Shown here: positions 1 to 7,096 of the stretch, piece after piece
Layout of the letters: the number at the start of each line of letters is the position of its first letter
Numbering within the stretch: position 1 is the first letter of the stretch
Source: Chromatiales bacterium
GTDB lineage: Bacteria > Pseudomonadota > Gammaproteobacteria > Chromatiales > Chromatiaceae
Length of the DNA: 35,201 nucleotides
Assembly: GCA_028278145.1 (NCBI GenBank)
Contig: JANQEV010000018.1
Coordinates: 1 to 35,201 of the forward strand
Direction of reading: 5' to 3'
The notes under the pieces: model-generated
Databases searched by the model: none
Told to the model about the DNA's origin: nothing
The model's input: the letters and a program-made list of their open reading frames with translations, nothing else
Translations under genes and position numbers: made by a program

Positions 1-12
1 CAAATCATAAAA

Positions 13-102
13 ACTTAACAAGCAGGTCAAGCATGCTCCGGGCCTACGGCCCTGCGCGGGACGTCTGGCTACGCCAGCCGCCCCTTACCTAAAACGTTAG
101 AT
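13..102 (+). other. attC-like recombination site 1
   Basis: The left end has ACTTAAC (13-19), a perfect RYYYAAC R'' box, and the right end has GTTAGAT (96-102), a perfect GTTRRRY R' box. The L boxes are AGGTCAAG on the left and CTTACCT on the right; they pair except for one extra base on the left, as expected for the extrahelical base of attC. The loop contains two small hairpins, GGGCC-tac-GGCCC (40-52) and CTGGC-tac-GCCAG (65-77). The HD-domain gene starts 14 bp after the R' box. Confidence 0.75.
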
Positions 103-115
103 GTAGAAAAACATT

Positions 116-541
116 ATGGATTTCATTGAAAAATCATTAGAAATAGCTCTTAAAGCTTATGCAGGTCAAAAGGACAAAGCAGGAAAAACCTACATCCTTC
201 ATCCCCTGCGTATTATGGCAAAAATGGATACAGAGAAGGAAATGTCTGTAGCGCTACTACACGATGTAATTGAAGACTCTGATTACACAGCCAATGACTT
301 ATTAAAAAATAATATTCCAGCTGACGTAGTCGAAGCCGTTCAGTGCTTAACCAAAATCAGCGGTGAGTCTTATGAAGAGTTTATAAAAAGAGTTTTAAAA
401 AACGAATTAGCTTCAAAAATTAAAAAAGCAGATATAGAAGACAATATCAATGTATTAAGGCTCAAATCTGTTAGTGAAAGTGATTTAGAGCGTATAGCTA
501 AATATCATAAGGCATGGCAATCATTAAATGAAAACAGCTAA
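116..541 (+). CDS. Small HD-domain hydrolase with SpoT/MESH1-type HDxxED motif
   Basis: This 141-residue protein resembles the Mn2+-dependent hydrolase half of RelA/SpoT and the free-standing small alarmone hydrolases (MESH1 type), which remove pyrophosphate from (p)ppGpp. Visible metal-site residues are H29 in a HPLRI segment, H49-D50 with the full HDVIED motif (49-54), and an acidic helix ADIEDN (105-110). There is no synthetase, TGS or ACT domain, and the length fits a hydrolase-only protein. It has no signal peptide, so it should be cytosolic. It sits between attC-like sites 1 and 2 as a cassette gene; site 2 starts at its stop codon. No strong Shine-Dalgarno is seen. The fold is well supported; the substrate could be another nucleotide. 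Confidence 0.8.
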   Translation: MDFIEKSLEIALKAYAGQKDKAGKTYILHPLRIMAKMDTEKEMSVALLHDVIEDSDYTANDLLKNNIPADVVEAVQCLTKISGESYEEFIKRVLKNELASKIKKADIEDNINVLRLKSVSESDLERIAKYHKAWQSLNENS

Positions 542-597
542 CAGTGCCATTAAGTCGCGATCTCCCTGTCTGTCGGCCGCTTAGCTTGGCATTATGC
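536..597 (+). other. attC-like recombination site 2 (degenerate)
   Basis: AGCTAAC (536-542) overlaps the stop codon of the HD gene and differs from RYYYAAC at one position. The right end ATTATGC (591-597) differs from the core at the first base, G to A. Arms TGCCA (545-549) and TGGCA (587-591) pair, as do TTAAGTCGC and GCCGCTTAG with gaps. Weaker than sites 1 and 3, but at the expected place between two cassette genes. Confidence 0.52.
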
Positions 598-624
598 GAT
601 TCAACATATCAACATGGAGTTAAT

Positions 625-1509
625 ATGAGTTTTAGAAAAGCAACATCTCTATTATTGCTTGTGTTACTAGGGATGTTTTCTTCTGTATCTTTTTCAGAGT
701 CTTCAGTCTGGAACATCAGTAAAGATAATAAATATTTCTACCTTGGAGGAACAGTTCACTTGCTAGATGCTAGTGATTACCCTCTGCCAAAAGAGTTTTC
801 AATTGCTTATGACGACTCAGACAAACTAATTATTGAAACTAATATTGCTGAATCAAAAACGCAGGAGGCTCAGCAGAAATTCTTATATGCAATGTTATAT
901 AGCACTGAAAAGACGTTAGGCGATGATCTAAACGCAGAAACTTATCAAAACCTCGAAAATTATCTGGCATCAAAAAACATCCCGATTGATCATTTTTCAA
1001 AATTCCAACCCTGGGCTGTAGCTATAACAATTTCAGTTCTCGAATACCAACGACTAGGAATGAATCCGGAACATGGGGTTGAAGAATATTTTACCAAACT
1101 GGCAACATCAGATAACAAACAATTCGATAGCTTAGAGTCTTTAGATGAGCAAATATCATTTATCTCTTCCATGGGTGACGTTGAGCCCAATTTAATGATC
1201 AATTATACATTGCGTGATTTAAAAAAATTACCCGAGTTCGCTAGTTTCTTGAAAAACAGTTGGCGTTCTGGTGATATCGAGGCTTTTACATCTCATAGCC
1301 TGATAGTTCAAATGAAATCTGAGTTTCCTGAGCTGTATAACACTCTTATCGCTGACAGAAATAACAACTGGATGCCAGAGTTACTAACTCTAAATAACAA
1401 CGATATAACTGAATTTGTCTTGGTTGGAAGTATGCATCTGAATGGGAAAGAAGGTTTGTTGCATCAACTGCAGATGGCGGGTTATCAAGTTCATCAACTC
1501 TCTCAATAA
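625..1509 (+). CDS. TraB/GumN-family secreted protein
   Basis: A 294-residue protein with an N-terminal signal peptide (about 1-24, hydrophobic core LLLLVLLGMF). It carries the TraB/GumN pattern: an early GGTVHL motif (41-46) and a C-terminal GSMHLNG segment followed by an L-x-x-L-x-x-x-GY-x-V ending. Members of this superfamily, which includes eukaryotic Tiki, are predicted metal-dependent hydrolases, but bacterial substrates are mostly unknown. The ATG at 625 was chosen because GGAG lies 6 nt upstream and the signal peptide begins there; the frame stays open to 544, but that stretch is attC sequence. Cassette context suggests an adaptive role, not a housekeeping one. Family call is firm; function is not. 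Confidence 0.8.
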   Translation: MSFRKATSLLLLVLLGMFSSVSFSESSVWNISKDNKYFYLGGTVHLLDASDYPLPKEFSIAYDDSDKLIIETNIAESKTQEAQQKFLYAMLYSTEKTLGDDLNAETYQNLENYLASKNIPIDHFSKFQPWAVAITISVLEYQRLGMNPEHGVEEYFTKLATSDNKQFDSLESLDEQISFISSMGDVEPNLMINYTLRDLKKLPEFASFLKNSWRSGDIEAFTSHSLIVQMKSEFPELYNTLIADRNNNWMPELLTLNNNDITEFVLVGSMHLNGKEGLLHQLQMAGYQVHQLSQ

Positions 1510-1513
1510 TGTT

Positions 1514-1593
1514 GCATAACACTCAACTGGTCTAGTCCCGTCAACCCTGTGTTCGCTCTGCTCGCGCCGGGTTAGCGGTCAGGAGTGTTATGC
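1514..1593 (+). other. attC-like recombination site 3
   Basis: Perfect 11-bp inverted arms GCATAACACTC (1514-1524) and GAGTGTTATGC (1583-1593) begin just after the TraB/GumN stop codon. A second paired block, CTGGTC / GGTCAG, is offset by two unpaired A residues on the left arm, resembling attC extrahelical bases. The right end has GTTATGC, which departs from GTTRRRY at one position. Confidence 0.65.
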
Positions 1594-1614
1594 CATCATT
1601 CGTAATATATATTT

Positions 1615-1821
1615 ATGAAATTGCTGCCTAGAATAAAAGGGAATATTGAGTTAGTAATACTCGCAATAGTGATGTTGCTTTTCAGTATTCATATATACAT
1701 CAACGGGACAATCTGGACTCTACAGCTAATCGATGATCAAAGGGTGGTGGTATCTGCGGTATTTCTTGCCCTTTCATTGTTCATTCTGTACTTGCTTGTG
1801 AAAGGGAAGGGTAAGCAGTGA
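1615..1821 (+). CDS. Small two-helix membrane protein (cassette gene)
   Basis: A 68-residue protein with two predicted transmembrane helices, about residues 10-30 (LVILAIVMLLFSIHIYI) and 45-62 (VSAVFLALSLFILYLLV), joined by a short polar loop with IDDQR. It ends in a basic tail KGKGKQ, which suggests a cytoplasmic C-terminus. It starts 22 bp after attC-like site 3, as cassette genes do; no clear ribosome binding site is visible. I do not recognise a family. Such small membrane proteins are common in integron cassettes and their roles are mostly unknown. Confidence 0.6.
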   Translation: MKLLPRIKGNIELVILAIVMLLFSIHIYINGTIWTLQLIDDQRVVVSAVFLALSLFILYLLVKGKGKQ

Positions 1822-1866
1822 GGGGAAATGTTGGATATAAGTTAACCGGGTCCCCTTTGATTACAC

Positions 1867-4359
1867 TCATATCCCTCTCAAGGTCTTTAATGGCGACTGA
1901 TTAAGAACGAACCGGGTCCCAAGCGTCCCGGCTACGCCAACTCCAATAGCGCCGATCAACATACCGCTTAACCAGAGAGCAGGCCCCGGTACATAGGTGA
2001 GATCAAATATCTGTTTGGCGATCACCATGCCGATTGCACCTGCTGTGATGGAGCCGACCAATCCTGACAATAGTCCTAACCCCGCATATTCCAGCACGAT
2101 GCTGCTTAATAGCTGGCCACGGCGTCCACCCAGGGTGCGCAATACTGCCGCCTCGCGTATGCGTTCATCCAAGGTGGCATGGATGGCTGCATACATCACC
2201 ATCAATCCGGCCAGCACGGTGAAGATAAAGACATACTCCACCGCCAGAATGACCTGTTCAATAATTTCACGTACCTGATTCAGGATGGTCGCAACATCCA
2301 ACACTGTGATATTGGGGAACTGCTGTACCAGCCTGTTCAAAATGTTGTGTTGTTCCTGTGGCAGGTAAAAACCTGTTATGTAGTTAACGGGATAGATATC
2401 CAGCACGCCTGGAGGAGTAACCACAAAGAAGTTGGCTTTAAAGCTCTCCCAGTTGATCTTGCGCAGGCTGGTGATTTTGGCGCTAAAGCGCTTACCTGAC
2501 ATGTCATAGGTAAGGCTGTCGCCCAATCCCAGCCCCAGCTCCCGTGCCAGGCTCTGCTCAACAGAGATAATCGGTTTGCCATGATCCTCTGGCCGCCACC
2601 AGCTGCCGCTGGTTACAGCATTCCCGCTTTGCACCTTGTCAGCCCAGGAGAGGCTGAATTCGCGTTGTATAAGCCGCTTGGCTCGGTCTGTCTTGAAATC
2701 GTCGAGTGAAATAGTCTTGCCGTTGATCTCAGTCAGACGGGCGCGCACCATCGGATACAGCAGCGGAGGGTCTACGCCTTCCGATCGTAGAAACTGCCTA
2801 ACACCATCAAGTTGCTTGGCTTGGATATTGATCAGAAAACGATTTGGGGCATCTTCCGGCAGGCGGTTTTCCCATGCGCTGAGTAGATCAGTACGCACCA
2901 CCGCCAACAGCAGAAGAGCCATGAAGCCGACACCAAAGCCGATCATCTGGATCAGGCTGTGACCTGAACGGCGCGAGATATTGACCAGCCCAAACCGCCA
3001 TGCGGCCCCGCCTCTTTTTTGCAGCGGGCGCAGCAGCAAAAGGAGTGCACCGGCGACCAGGGCAAGTAGCAGCAGTACTATCAGCAGACCACCAATGATA
3101 GCGGCTGCCAACTTCAGGTCCTGGGCCTGAAACAGTACCAGAACGGTGAAGGCCAGGATGCCAGCACCATAGGCGGACAGGGTGCTAATCTGCAGTCCAC
3201 CCAGATCCCGGCGAAACACCCGTAAGGTAGGGACATGTTTTAACTGCAGAATGGGTGGCGCCGCAAAGCCCAATAGGGTTGCCATGCCTGTAATCAATCC
3301 CAAAGCCACCGGCCAGAGGCTGGGGGCAGGCAGCTCTATACCCGCGAGTGGGGCCAGAAAGAGCATCAAGCCCCACTGGGCGAGATAACCCAAGGCAATT
3401 CCCACCACACTTGCCAACAGTCCCAGTGCCACCATCTTGATTAGATAGAGCTGGGTGATCACCCTTTGCTCCGCCCCGAGGCAGCGCATAATGGCGCAGT
3501 TATCCAGGTGCCGGTTGATGAAACGCCGGGTTGCCATTGCCACCGCGGCCCCGGCCAACAGCACGCTTACCAGTGCTGCCAACGCCAGGAAGTGTTCGCC
3601 CCGCTTCAATGCCGAGCGTATCTCCGGTCGGGCATCCTGCACGTCGTTCAACGACTCACCATGAGCCAGCCGAGGTGTCCACTCCTGACGGATCTGAGCA
3701 ATGGCATCTGCATCGCCTGCAAGCAGCAGCCGATAGACCACCTGGATGTTAGGCTGTACCAGGCCGGTGGCGGGAAGATCATCGGTATGCATCAGCAGCC
3801 GGGGCGCGATATTCATCAGTACACCCTCTGACTGATCCGGCTCACTGGTGAGTACTGCCGCCACCCGCAACCTGGTGTTGCCGACGGTTATTTCATCACC
3901 TGTGTCCACTCCCAGAATAGTCAGCAGGCGGCTTCCACCCCACACGGTGCCTGGGACCGGACCACCTGCAACCTGGGCATCGGTAGCAAACATTTTGGGG
4001 GCAGTGCGGTTATGCCCCCGTAGCGGATAGCTGGAATCGGTCGCTTTCAGGGCTACTAGCTGATGCCTCTCCCCGGCCACTACCGTGGTGGGAAACTCAA
4101 CCGTCCTGGCGTTCTGTAGCTGTAGCTCAGCTACGCGCTTGACCAGCTGTTCCGGGATGCCTCTATCGGAGAGATAGACCAGGTCACCACCCAGTAGATC
4201 ATTGGCCTGTCCGGCCAACGCCTGATGGATGCGGCTGGTGAAGAAGTTGACCGAGGTTACGCTCGCCACGGCTATGATCAGTGCCATGGCCAGCACCTTT
4301 AGCTCTCCAGCACGCCACTCCCGATCCAGATGACGCAGTGCTATACGCAGCACGTTCAT
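1867..4359 (-). CDS. ybbP: FtsX-like ABC transporter permease, YbbP family
   Basis: An 830-residue permease, close in size to E. coli YbbP (about 800). The layout is typical: an N-terminal helix (about 18-40), a large extracytoplasmic domain, a first FtsX block of helices (about 255-375), extra central helices (about 395-440 and 470-490), a second extracytoplasmic domain, and a C-terminal FtsX block (about 700-820) containing the signature ATLDERIREAAVLRTLG. It should form the membrane part of an exporter with the adjacent ATPase; substrates of the YbbAP type are not settled. Its ATG overlaps the ATPase stop codon (ATGA), showing translational coupling. The thioesterase gene tesA, often beside ybbAP, is not here. 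Confidence 0.93.
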   Translation of the reverse strand: MNVLRIALRHLDREWRAGELKVLAMALIIAVASVTSVNFFTSRIHQALAGQANDLLGGDLVYLSDRGIPEQLVKRVAELQLQNARTVEFPTTVVAGERHQLVALKATDSSYPLRGHNRTAPKMFATDAQVAGGPVPGTVWGGSRLLTILGVDTGDEITVGNTRLRVAAVLTSEPDQSEGVLMNIAPRLLMHTDDLPATGLVQPNIQVVYRLLLAGDADAIAQIRQEWTPRLAHGESLNDVQDARPEIRSALKRGEHFLALAALVSVLLAGAAVAMATRRFINRHLDNCAIMRCLGAEQRVITQLYLIKMVALGLLASVVGIALGYLAQWGLMLFLAPLAGIELPAPSLWPVALGLITGMATLLGFAAPPILQLKHVPTLRVFRRDLGGLQISTLSAYGAGILAFTVLVLFQAQDLKLAAAIIGGLLIVLLLLALVAGALLLLLRPLQKRGGAAWRFGLVNISRRSGHSLIQMIGFGVGFMALLLLAVVRTDLLSAWENRLPEDAPNRFLINIQAKQLDGVRQFLRSEGVDPPLLYPMVRARLTEINGKTISLDDFKTDRAKRLIQREFSLSWADKVQSGNAVTSGSWWRPEDHGKPIISVEQSLARELGLGLGDSLTYDMSGKRFSAKITSLRKINWESFKANFFVVTPPGVLDIYPVNYITGFYLPQEQHNILNRLVQQFPNITVLDVATILNQVREIIEQVILAVEYVFIFTVLAGLMVMYAAIHATLDERIREAAVLRTLGGRRGQLLSSIVLEYAGLGLLSGLVGSITAGAIGMVIAKQIFDLTYVPGPALWLSGMLIGAIGVGVAGTLGTRFVLNQSPLKTLRGI

Positions 4360-5027
4360 ATCAACCGTCCTTCATCCAACTCCAGTTGGCGCTGACAGCG
4401 GGCTGCCAGGTGCTGATCATGGGTTACCAGCACCAGGGTGGTGCCTTGCTCCGCATTGAGCTGGAACAGCAGGTCGATGATGCGTTCCCCGGTATGGCGG
4501 TCAAGATTGCCGGTTGGCTCATCCGCAAACAGCACCTGTGGATGGGGGGCAAAGGCCCGGGCAATGGCCACCCGCTGCTGCTCTCCGCCTGAGAGCTGCT
4601 TAGGGTAGTGACTGGCACGTTGCTCCAGGCCAACCCGCTGCAGAACCCCGTCTGCCACCAGGTGGGCATCATGCCGTCCCGCCAGCTCCAGCGGCAGCAT
4701 TACATTCTCCAGTGCCGTTAGATTGGGTAGCAGCTGAAATGCCTGAAACACAAACCCCACTTTCTCACCCCGCAGGCGGGCGCGGCCGTCCTCATCCAAT
4801 GCAAACAGGTCCTCATCATCGATTGAGACCCGCCCCTCGGTCGGCGTGTCCAGTCCGGCCAGCAACCCCAGCAGGGTAGATTTCCCCGCCCCTGAGGCGC
4901 CTACAATGGCAACAGTCTCACCTGAGGTTATATTAAGATCTATACCTTGCAGTAGTGTCAGATCACCTTCAGGGCTCATCACCCGCTTAGTTAAGTCTTG
5001 TGCAGTTACAACATTTTTAGCCGGCAT
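4356..5027 (-). CDS. ybbA: ABC transporter ATP-binding protein, YbbA/LolD type
   Basis: A 223-residue ATPase with all ABC motifs: Walker A GASGAGKST (43-51), Q-loop near Q95, signature LSGGEQQ (145-151), Walker B VLFADEP (165-171) and H-loop H203. The MacB/LolD/FtsE-like subclass is shown by GLLAGLD after Walker A and FQAFQLLPNLTALENV. It would energise the YbbP-like permease encoded immediately downstream with a 4-bp overlap. The start at 5027 gives a normal N-terminus, though no strong Shine-Dalgarno is visible. The choice of ybbA over lolD rests on the partner, which is one long FtsX-type permease and not LolC/LolE. Confidence 0.93.
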   Translation of the reverse strand: MPAKNVVTAQDLTKRVMSPEGDLTLLQGIDLNITSGETVAIVGASGAGKSTLLGLLAGLDTPTEGRVSIDDEDLFALDEDGRARLRGEKVGFVFQAFQLLPNLTALENVMLPLELAGRHDAHLVADGVLQRVGLEQRASHYPKQLSGGEQQRVAIARAFAPHPQVLFADEPTGNLDRHTGERIIDLLFQLNAEQGTTLVLVTHDQHLAARCQRQLELDEGRLI

Positions 5028-5171
5028 ACAGATAGCACCAGGATTGATATAATTTTCAGTATGCGGATCATAGCAACTTTATGCACATACTCCATAAATC
5101 TGCGCTGTTATTATTGGAGGCACACAAGTGGAGTTGCTTCCGTAGTTGGGACATAACTTGTACCAAAAAAG

Positions 5172-5630
5172 ATGATGTTAAAGAAACTGTTACTGATATT
5201 GATTGCGCTTTATTCAGCTGAAGTTTTTAGCTGTTCCTGTGCGCCACAACCAGAAAACCACAAACAGGGTGTGGAAGAAGCGTTAAAGCACTCCTCATCG
5301 GTGGTGTTGGCAGTTGCCACTTCCGTAATCAGAGTGGCCCCTGAAGATGGACAGTTTGATCAAGAGGAAGATATTACGGAGTTCTCTGAAATTGAATCCT
5401 GGAAAGGTGGGCATGGAAAGATTTTTCACACCAAGATTGCCACTGTCTGTTGCATATGCGGTTTCAAATTCCAACAGGGTGCAACCTATCTGCTGTATCT
5501 GAACGGGCCTAATACTCAAGGCTTCTACACTACGAATATATGCTCCAGAACTAAAATATTGGAGAGGGCTAAAACAGATTTACCAATACTGCGGCAGCTA
5601 GGGGCAAAGCAACCCATCAAGCGGGACTGA
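5172..5630 (+). CDS. Secreted TIMP/NTR-like cysteine-rich protein
   Basis: A 152-residue exported protein with a signal peptide at 1-20 (LLLILIALYSAEVFS). The mature form would begin with C21-S-C23-AP, like the Cys-x-Cys start of tissue-inhibitor-of-metalloproteinase and netrin (NTR) domains. Later features fit bacterial TIMP-like proteins: VCCICG (93-97), a GATYLLYL strand (103-110), and NICSRTKILERAKTDLPILR (122-141), where C124 could pair with an early cysteine. V-F-S-C is a poor lipobox, so a soluble periplasmic protein is more likely than a lipoprotein. ATG at 5175 is an equally good start. It is divergent from ybbA. Target unknown; a protease-inhibitor role would be speculation. Confidence 0.68.
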   Translation: MMLKKLLLILIALYSAEVFSCSCAPQPENHKQGVEEALKHSSSVVLAVATSVIRVAPEDGQFDQEEDITEFSEIESWKGGHGKIFHTKIATVCCICGFKFQQGATYLLYLNGPNTQGFYTTNICSRTKILERAKTDLPILRQLGAKQPIKRD

Positions 5631-5669
5631 CCGGGTAAGTTAGTTGAATAGTTTTATTCCTGGGCGTGA

Positions 5670-5689
5670 TCTCACCTAGTGTGGTGAGA
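5670..5689. terminator. Stem-loop between convergent genes
   Basis: TCTCACC (5670-5676) and GGTGAGA (5683-5689) form a perfect 7-bp stem with a 6-nt loop in the gap between the convergent TIMP-like gene and hypC. There is no U-tract on either strand, so it is at best a weak bidirectional terminator. Confidence 0.35.
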
Positions 5690-5699
5690 AGCATCTGTA

Positions 5700-5930
5700 T
5701 CAGACTTGATCTACGGCCAGCATCTGGTCATATATCTCCCATGCGGCTTGTGCCTCCTGGGCAGATATCTTCTGTATGGCGTAGCCTGTGTGTACTACGA
5801 TAAAGTCATTCACTGCAACCGGTTCCTCCTGCAGCATGAACAGGCTGACCTCACGCTGCACACCCTTGGCTTCACATAGGGCAGTGAAGCCATCGATCTG
5901 TTTGATTTGCATTGGTATGCCCAGGCACAT
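5700..5930 (-). CDS. hypC: HypC/HupF hydrogenase maturation chaperone
   Basis: A 76-residue protein starting MCLGIPMQI, the invariant N-terminus of HypC-family chaperones. The cysteine after the initiator methionine binds the Fe(CN)2CO precursor and the hydrogenase large subunit. I therefore start it at 5930, although the frame is open further upstream; an upstream start would bury Cys2 and destroy function. The C-terminus with VVHTGYAIQKIS is also typical. It is divergent from the hydrogenase operon and shares its upstream region, and is the only hyp gene in the window; hypABDEF must be elsewhere. It might serve HynL specifically. Confidence 0.95.
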   Translation of the reverse strand: MCLGIPMQIKQIDGFTALCEAKGVQREVSLFMLQEEPVAVNDFIVVHTGYAIQKISAQEAQAAWEIYDQMLAVDQV

Positions 5931-6005
5931 ATGAGGGGTCCAAAAATCCTGATATGAATCACACTCCATAAGTTGCCTGCGGAGCTTTACAGCATGGGGT
6001 GTGCG

Positions 6006-6050
6006 TTGATCTCTATCAGTAAAGAGGATACGCTGGAAGGGTATAAATAT
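6006..6050 (+). promoter_or_regulatory. FNR/Anr-type box with class II promoter for the hydrogenase operon
   Basis: TTGAT-ctct-ATCAG (6006-6019) matches the FNR consensus TTGAT-N4-ATCAA at 9 of 10 positions. TATAAA (6042-6047) is a good -10 hexamer; counting 12 nt from its first base puts the start site near 6054. The box centre (6012.5) then lies 41.5 bp upstream, the exact class II activator position. This predicts activation of the hydrogenase operon when oxygen is low. hypC, divergent on the other side, might also respond. Motifs are seen; the regulation is inference. Confidence 0.72.
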
Positions 6051-6094
6051 CCAACCACGATCTTCAGATATTTACCCGCGAAGGTGGCAACTGG

Positions 6095-6616
6095 ATGGCT
6101 GCAGCAGGCATTCTTTTACTTGGTATTGGCAACACCTTACTCACAGATGAGGGTGCCGGTATCCATGCTTTAACCCTTTTCCAATCGCAATATCCAGTCA
6201 TCCCAAACCTGACCTGTCTCGATGGCGGTACCCTTAGCTTTACGCTGGCTACCTGGATCGAGGATTGTGACCAGTTCATAGTCTTCGATGCGGCCGAATT
6301 TCATCAGCCTACCGGCACGGTCAGAACGCTGGTTGGTAAGGATATGGACCAGTTCCTGGGTGCCAGTAAACGCAGTGCCCATGAAGTGGGCCTGCTGGAT
6401 CTGATGGATATAGCGCGCCTGACAGAGTCACTGCCTGAGAAGAGGGCTTTGATCGGCATTCAGGCCGCTGAGTTTGGCTGGGGTATGCAACCCTGTGCTG
6501 CGGTGCAGAAGGCCTTGCCGGTAGCGGTGAATGAGGCCCGTATCCTGATCGAGTCCTGGAATGATATTGACCTGGATCAGCTGAAAAGTGATTCTCAATA
6601 CAAAGCCATTAAATAG
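6095..6616 (+). CDS. hynD: [NiFe] hydrogenase maturation endopeptidase (HynD/HyaD/HybD family, M52)
   Basis: A 173-residue peptidase that trims the C-terminus of the hydrogenase large subunit after nickel insertion. The family start motif GIGNTLLTDEG (10-20) is present. The nickel-sensing residues known from HybD (Glu16, Asp62, His93) correspond to E19, D65 (IVFDAAEF) and H96 (SAHEVGL). A good Shine-Dalgarno AAGGTGG lies 7 nt before the ATG. It is the first gene of the operon after the FNR-type promoter. Its likely substrate is HynL, encoded in the same operon, which carries the expected cleavable tail. The symbol follows the Thiocapsa protease for HynSL; the family call is firmer than the symbol. 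Confidence 0.93.
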   Translation: MAAAGILLLGIGNTLLTDEGAGIHALTLFQSQYPVIPNLTCLDGGTLSFTLATWIEDCDQFIVFDAAEFHQPTGTVRTLVGKDMDQFLGASKRSAHEVGLLDLMDIARLTESLPEKRALIGIQAAEFGWGMQPCAAVQKALPVAVNEARILIESWNDIDLDQLKSDSQYKAIK

Positions 6617-6649
6617 GGCGCACAATCCTTATGTAGAGAACAGTTGATC

Positions 6650-7096
6650 ATGACTAACGAAGCCTTTGCACAGTTCAATATCCAGATTGGTGATGACCTG
6701 ACCAGAAATGTTCAGCCCCTGTTGCATGAAATACGCCACGGGTTAAAAAACCTGCTGGAAACAGGTGCTACCAGTGTGATTGATTTGCGTAGTATCCCCC
6801 TGGCACCGGGTGAGGAAGCAAAGCTTATTGAGCGCCTGGGCCATGGTGAGGTGACGGTGGAACTCGATGCCCTGGGGCTGAGTGAGATCTATGAAACCCA
6901 ATACCGTGGGGTCTGGTTGGTAACCCACTTCAATGATGATGAGAACATCGTAGGGCGCTTTATCGAAATCACGCTGATCCCGGAAATACTCAAGGCCCAG
7001 CAGGAAGATATGCAGGATTCATTGCAACAGTTGGAAGAGGAACTGGCGTCAGGTGATGATGCAGAAGAGATTAAAACCGGTGGGGAGGTTAATTGA
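6650..7096 (+). CDS. HupH/HyaF-like hydrogenase assembly protein (short form)
   Basis: A 148-residue protein with a segment RGVWLVTHFNDDENIVGRFIEITLIPEIL typical of the HupH C-terminal domain (quoted only in part below: GVWLVTHFND around 88-97). HupH/HyaF proteins help assemble the small-subunit Fe-S clusters of membrane-bound hydrogenases. Usual members are about 280 residues with two such domains; this one has a single domain and a C-terminal acidic, Glu/Gln-rich coiled stretch (about 115-140). ATG at 6650 was chosen over an in-frame TTG at 6644. The stop codon overlaps the hynS ATG, so translation is coupled to the small subunit, which fits a chaperone role for HynS. Confidence 0.75.
   Translation: MTNEAFAQFNIQIGDDLTRNVQPLLHEIRHGLKNLLETGATSVIDLRSIPLAPGEEAKLIERLGHGEVTVELDALGLSEIYETQYRGVWLVTHFNDDENIVGRFIEITLIPEILKAQQEDMQDSLQQLEEELASGDDAEEIKTGGEVN

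Larger units (their letters stand above)
1..1866. mobile_element. Integron-type gene cassette array (distal end, no integrase seen)
   Basis: Three short plus-strand genes lie head to tail, each preceded by a 60-90 bp palindromic element with attC features (13-102, 536-597, 1514-1593). The genes are visibly richer in A and T than the DNA that follows, and each has at most one gene per palindrome, as cassettes do. The array stops about 45 bp short of the ybbP stop codon, and no attC follows the third gene, so the last cassette may be truncated. No integrase gene is in the window; it could lie to the left, or this could be a cluster of attC sites without an integrase. Array call is inference from sequence structure. 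Confidence 0.68.

Noticed and set aside
1844-1920. AACCGGGTCCC occurring twice, 66 bp apart, across the end of ybbP
   Set aside because: Eleven bases, one copy inside an intact coding end; no flanking symmetry or attC structure. Probably chance or a short local duplication.
6085-6103. A TGGC-N-TGGC arrangement resembling a sigma-54 promoter before the hydrogenase protease gene
   Set aside because: The GG-N10-GC spacing fits, but the element overlaps the start codon, so it could not produce a translated message.
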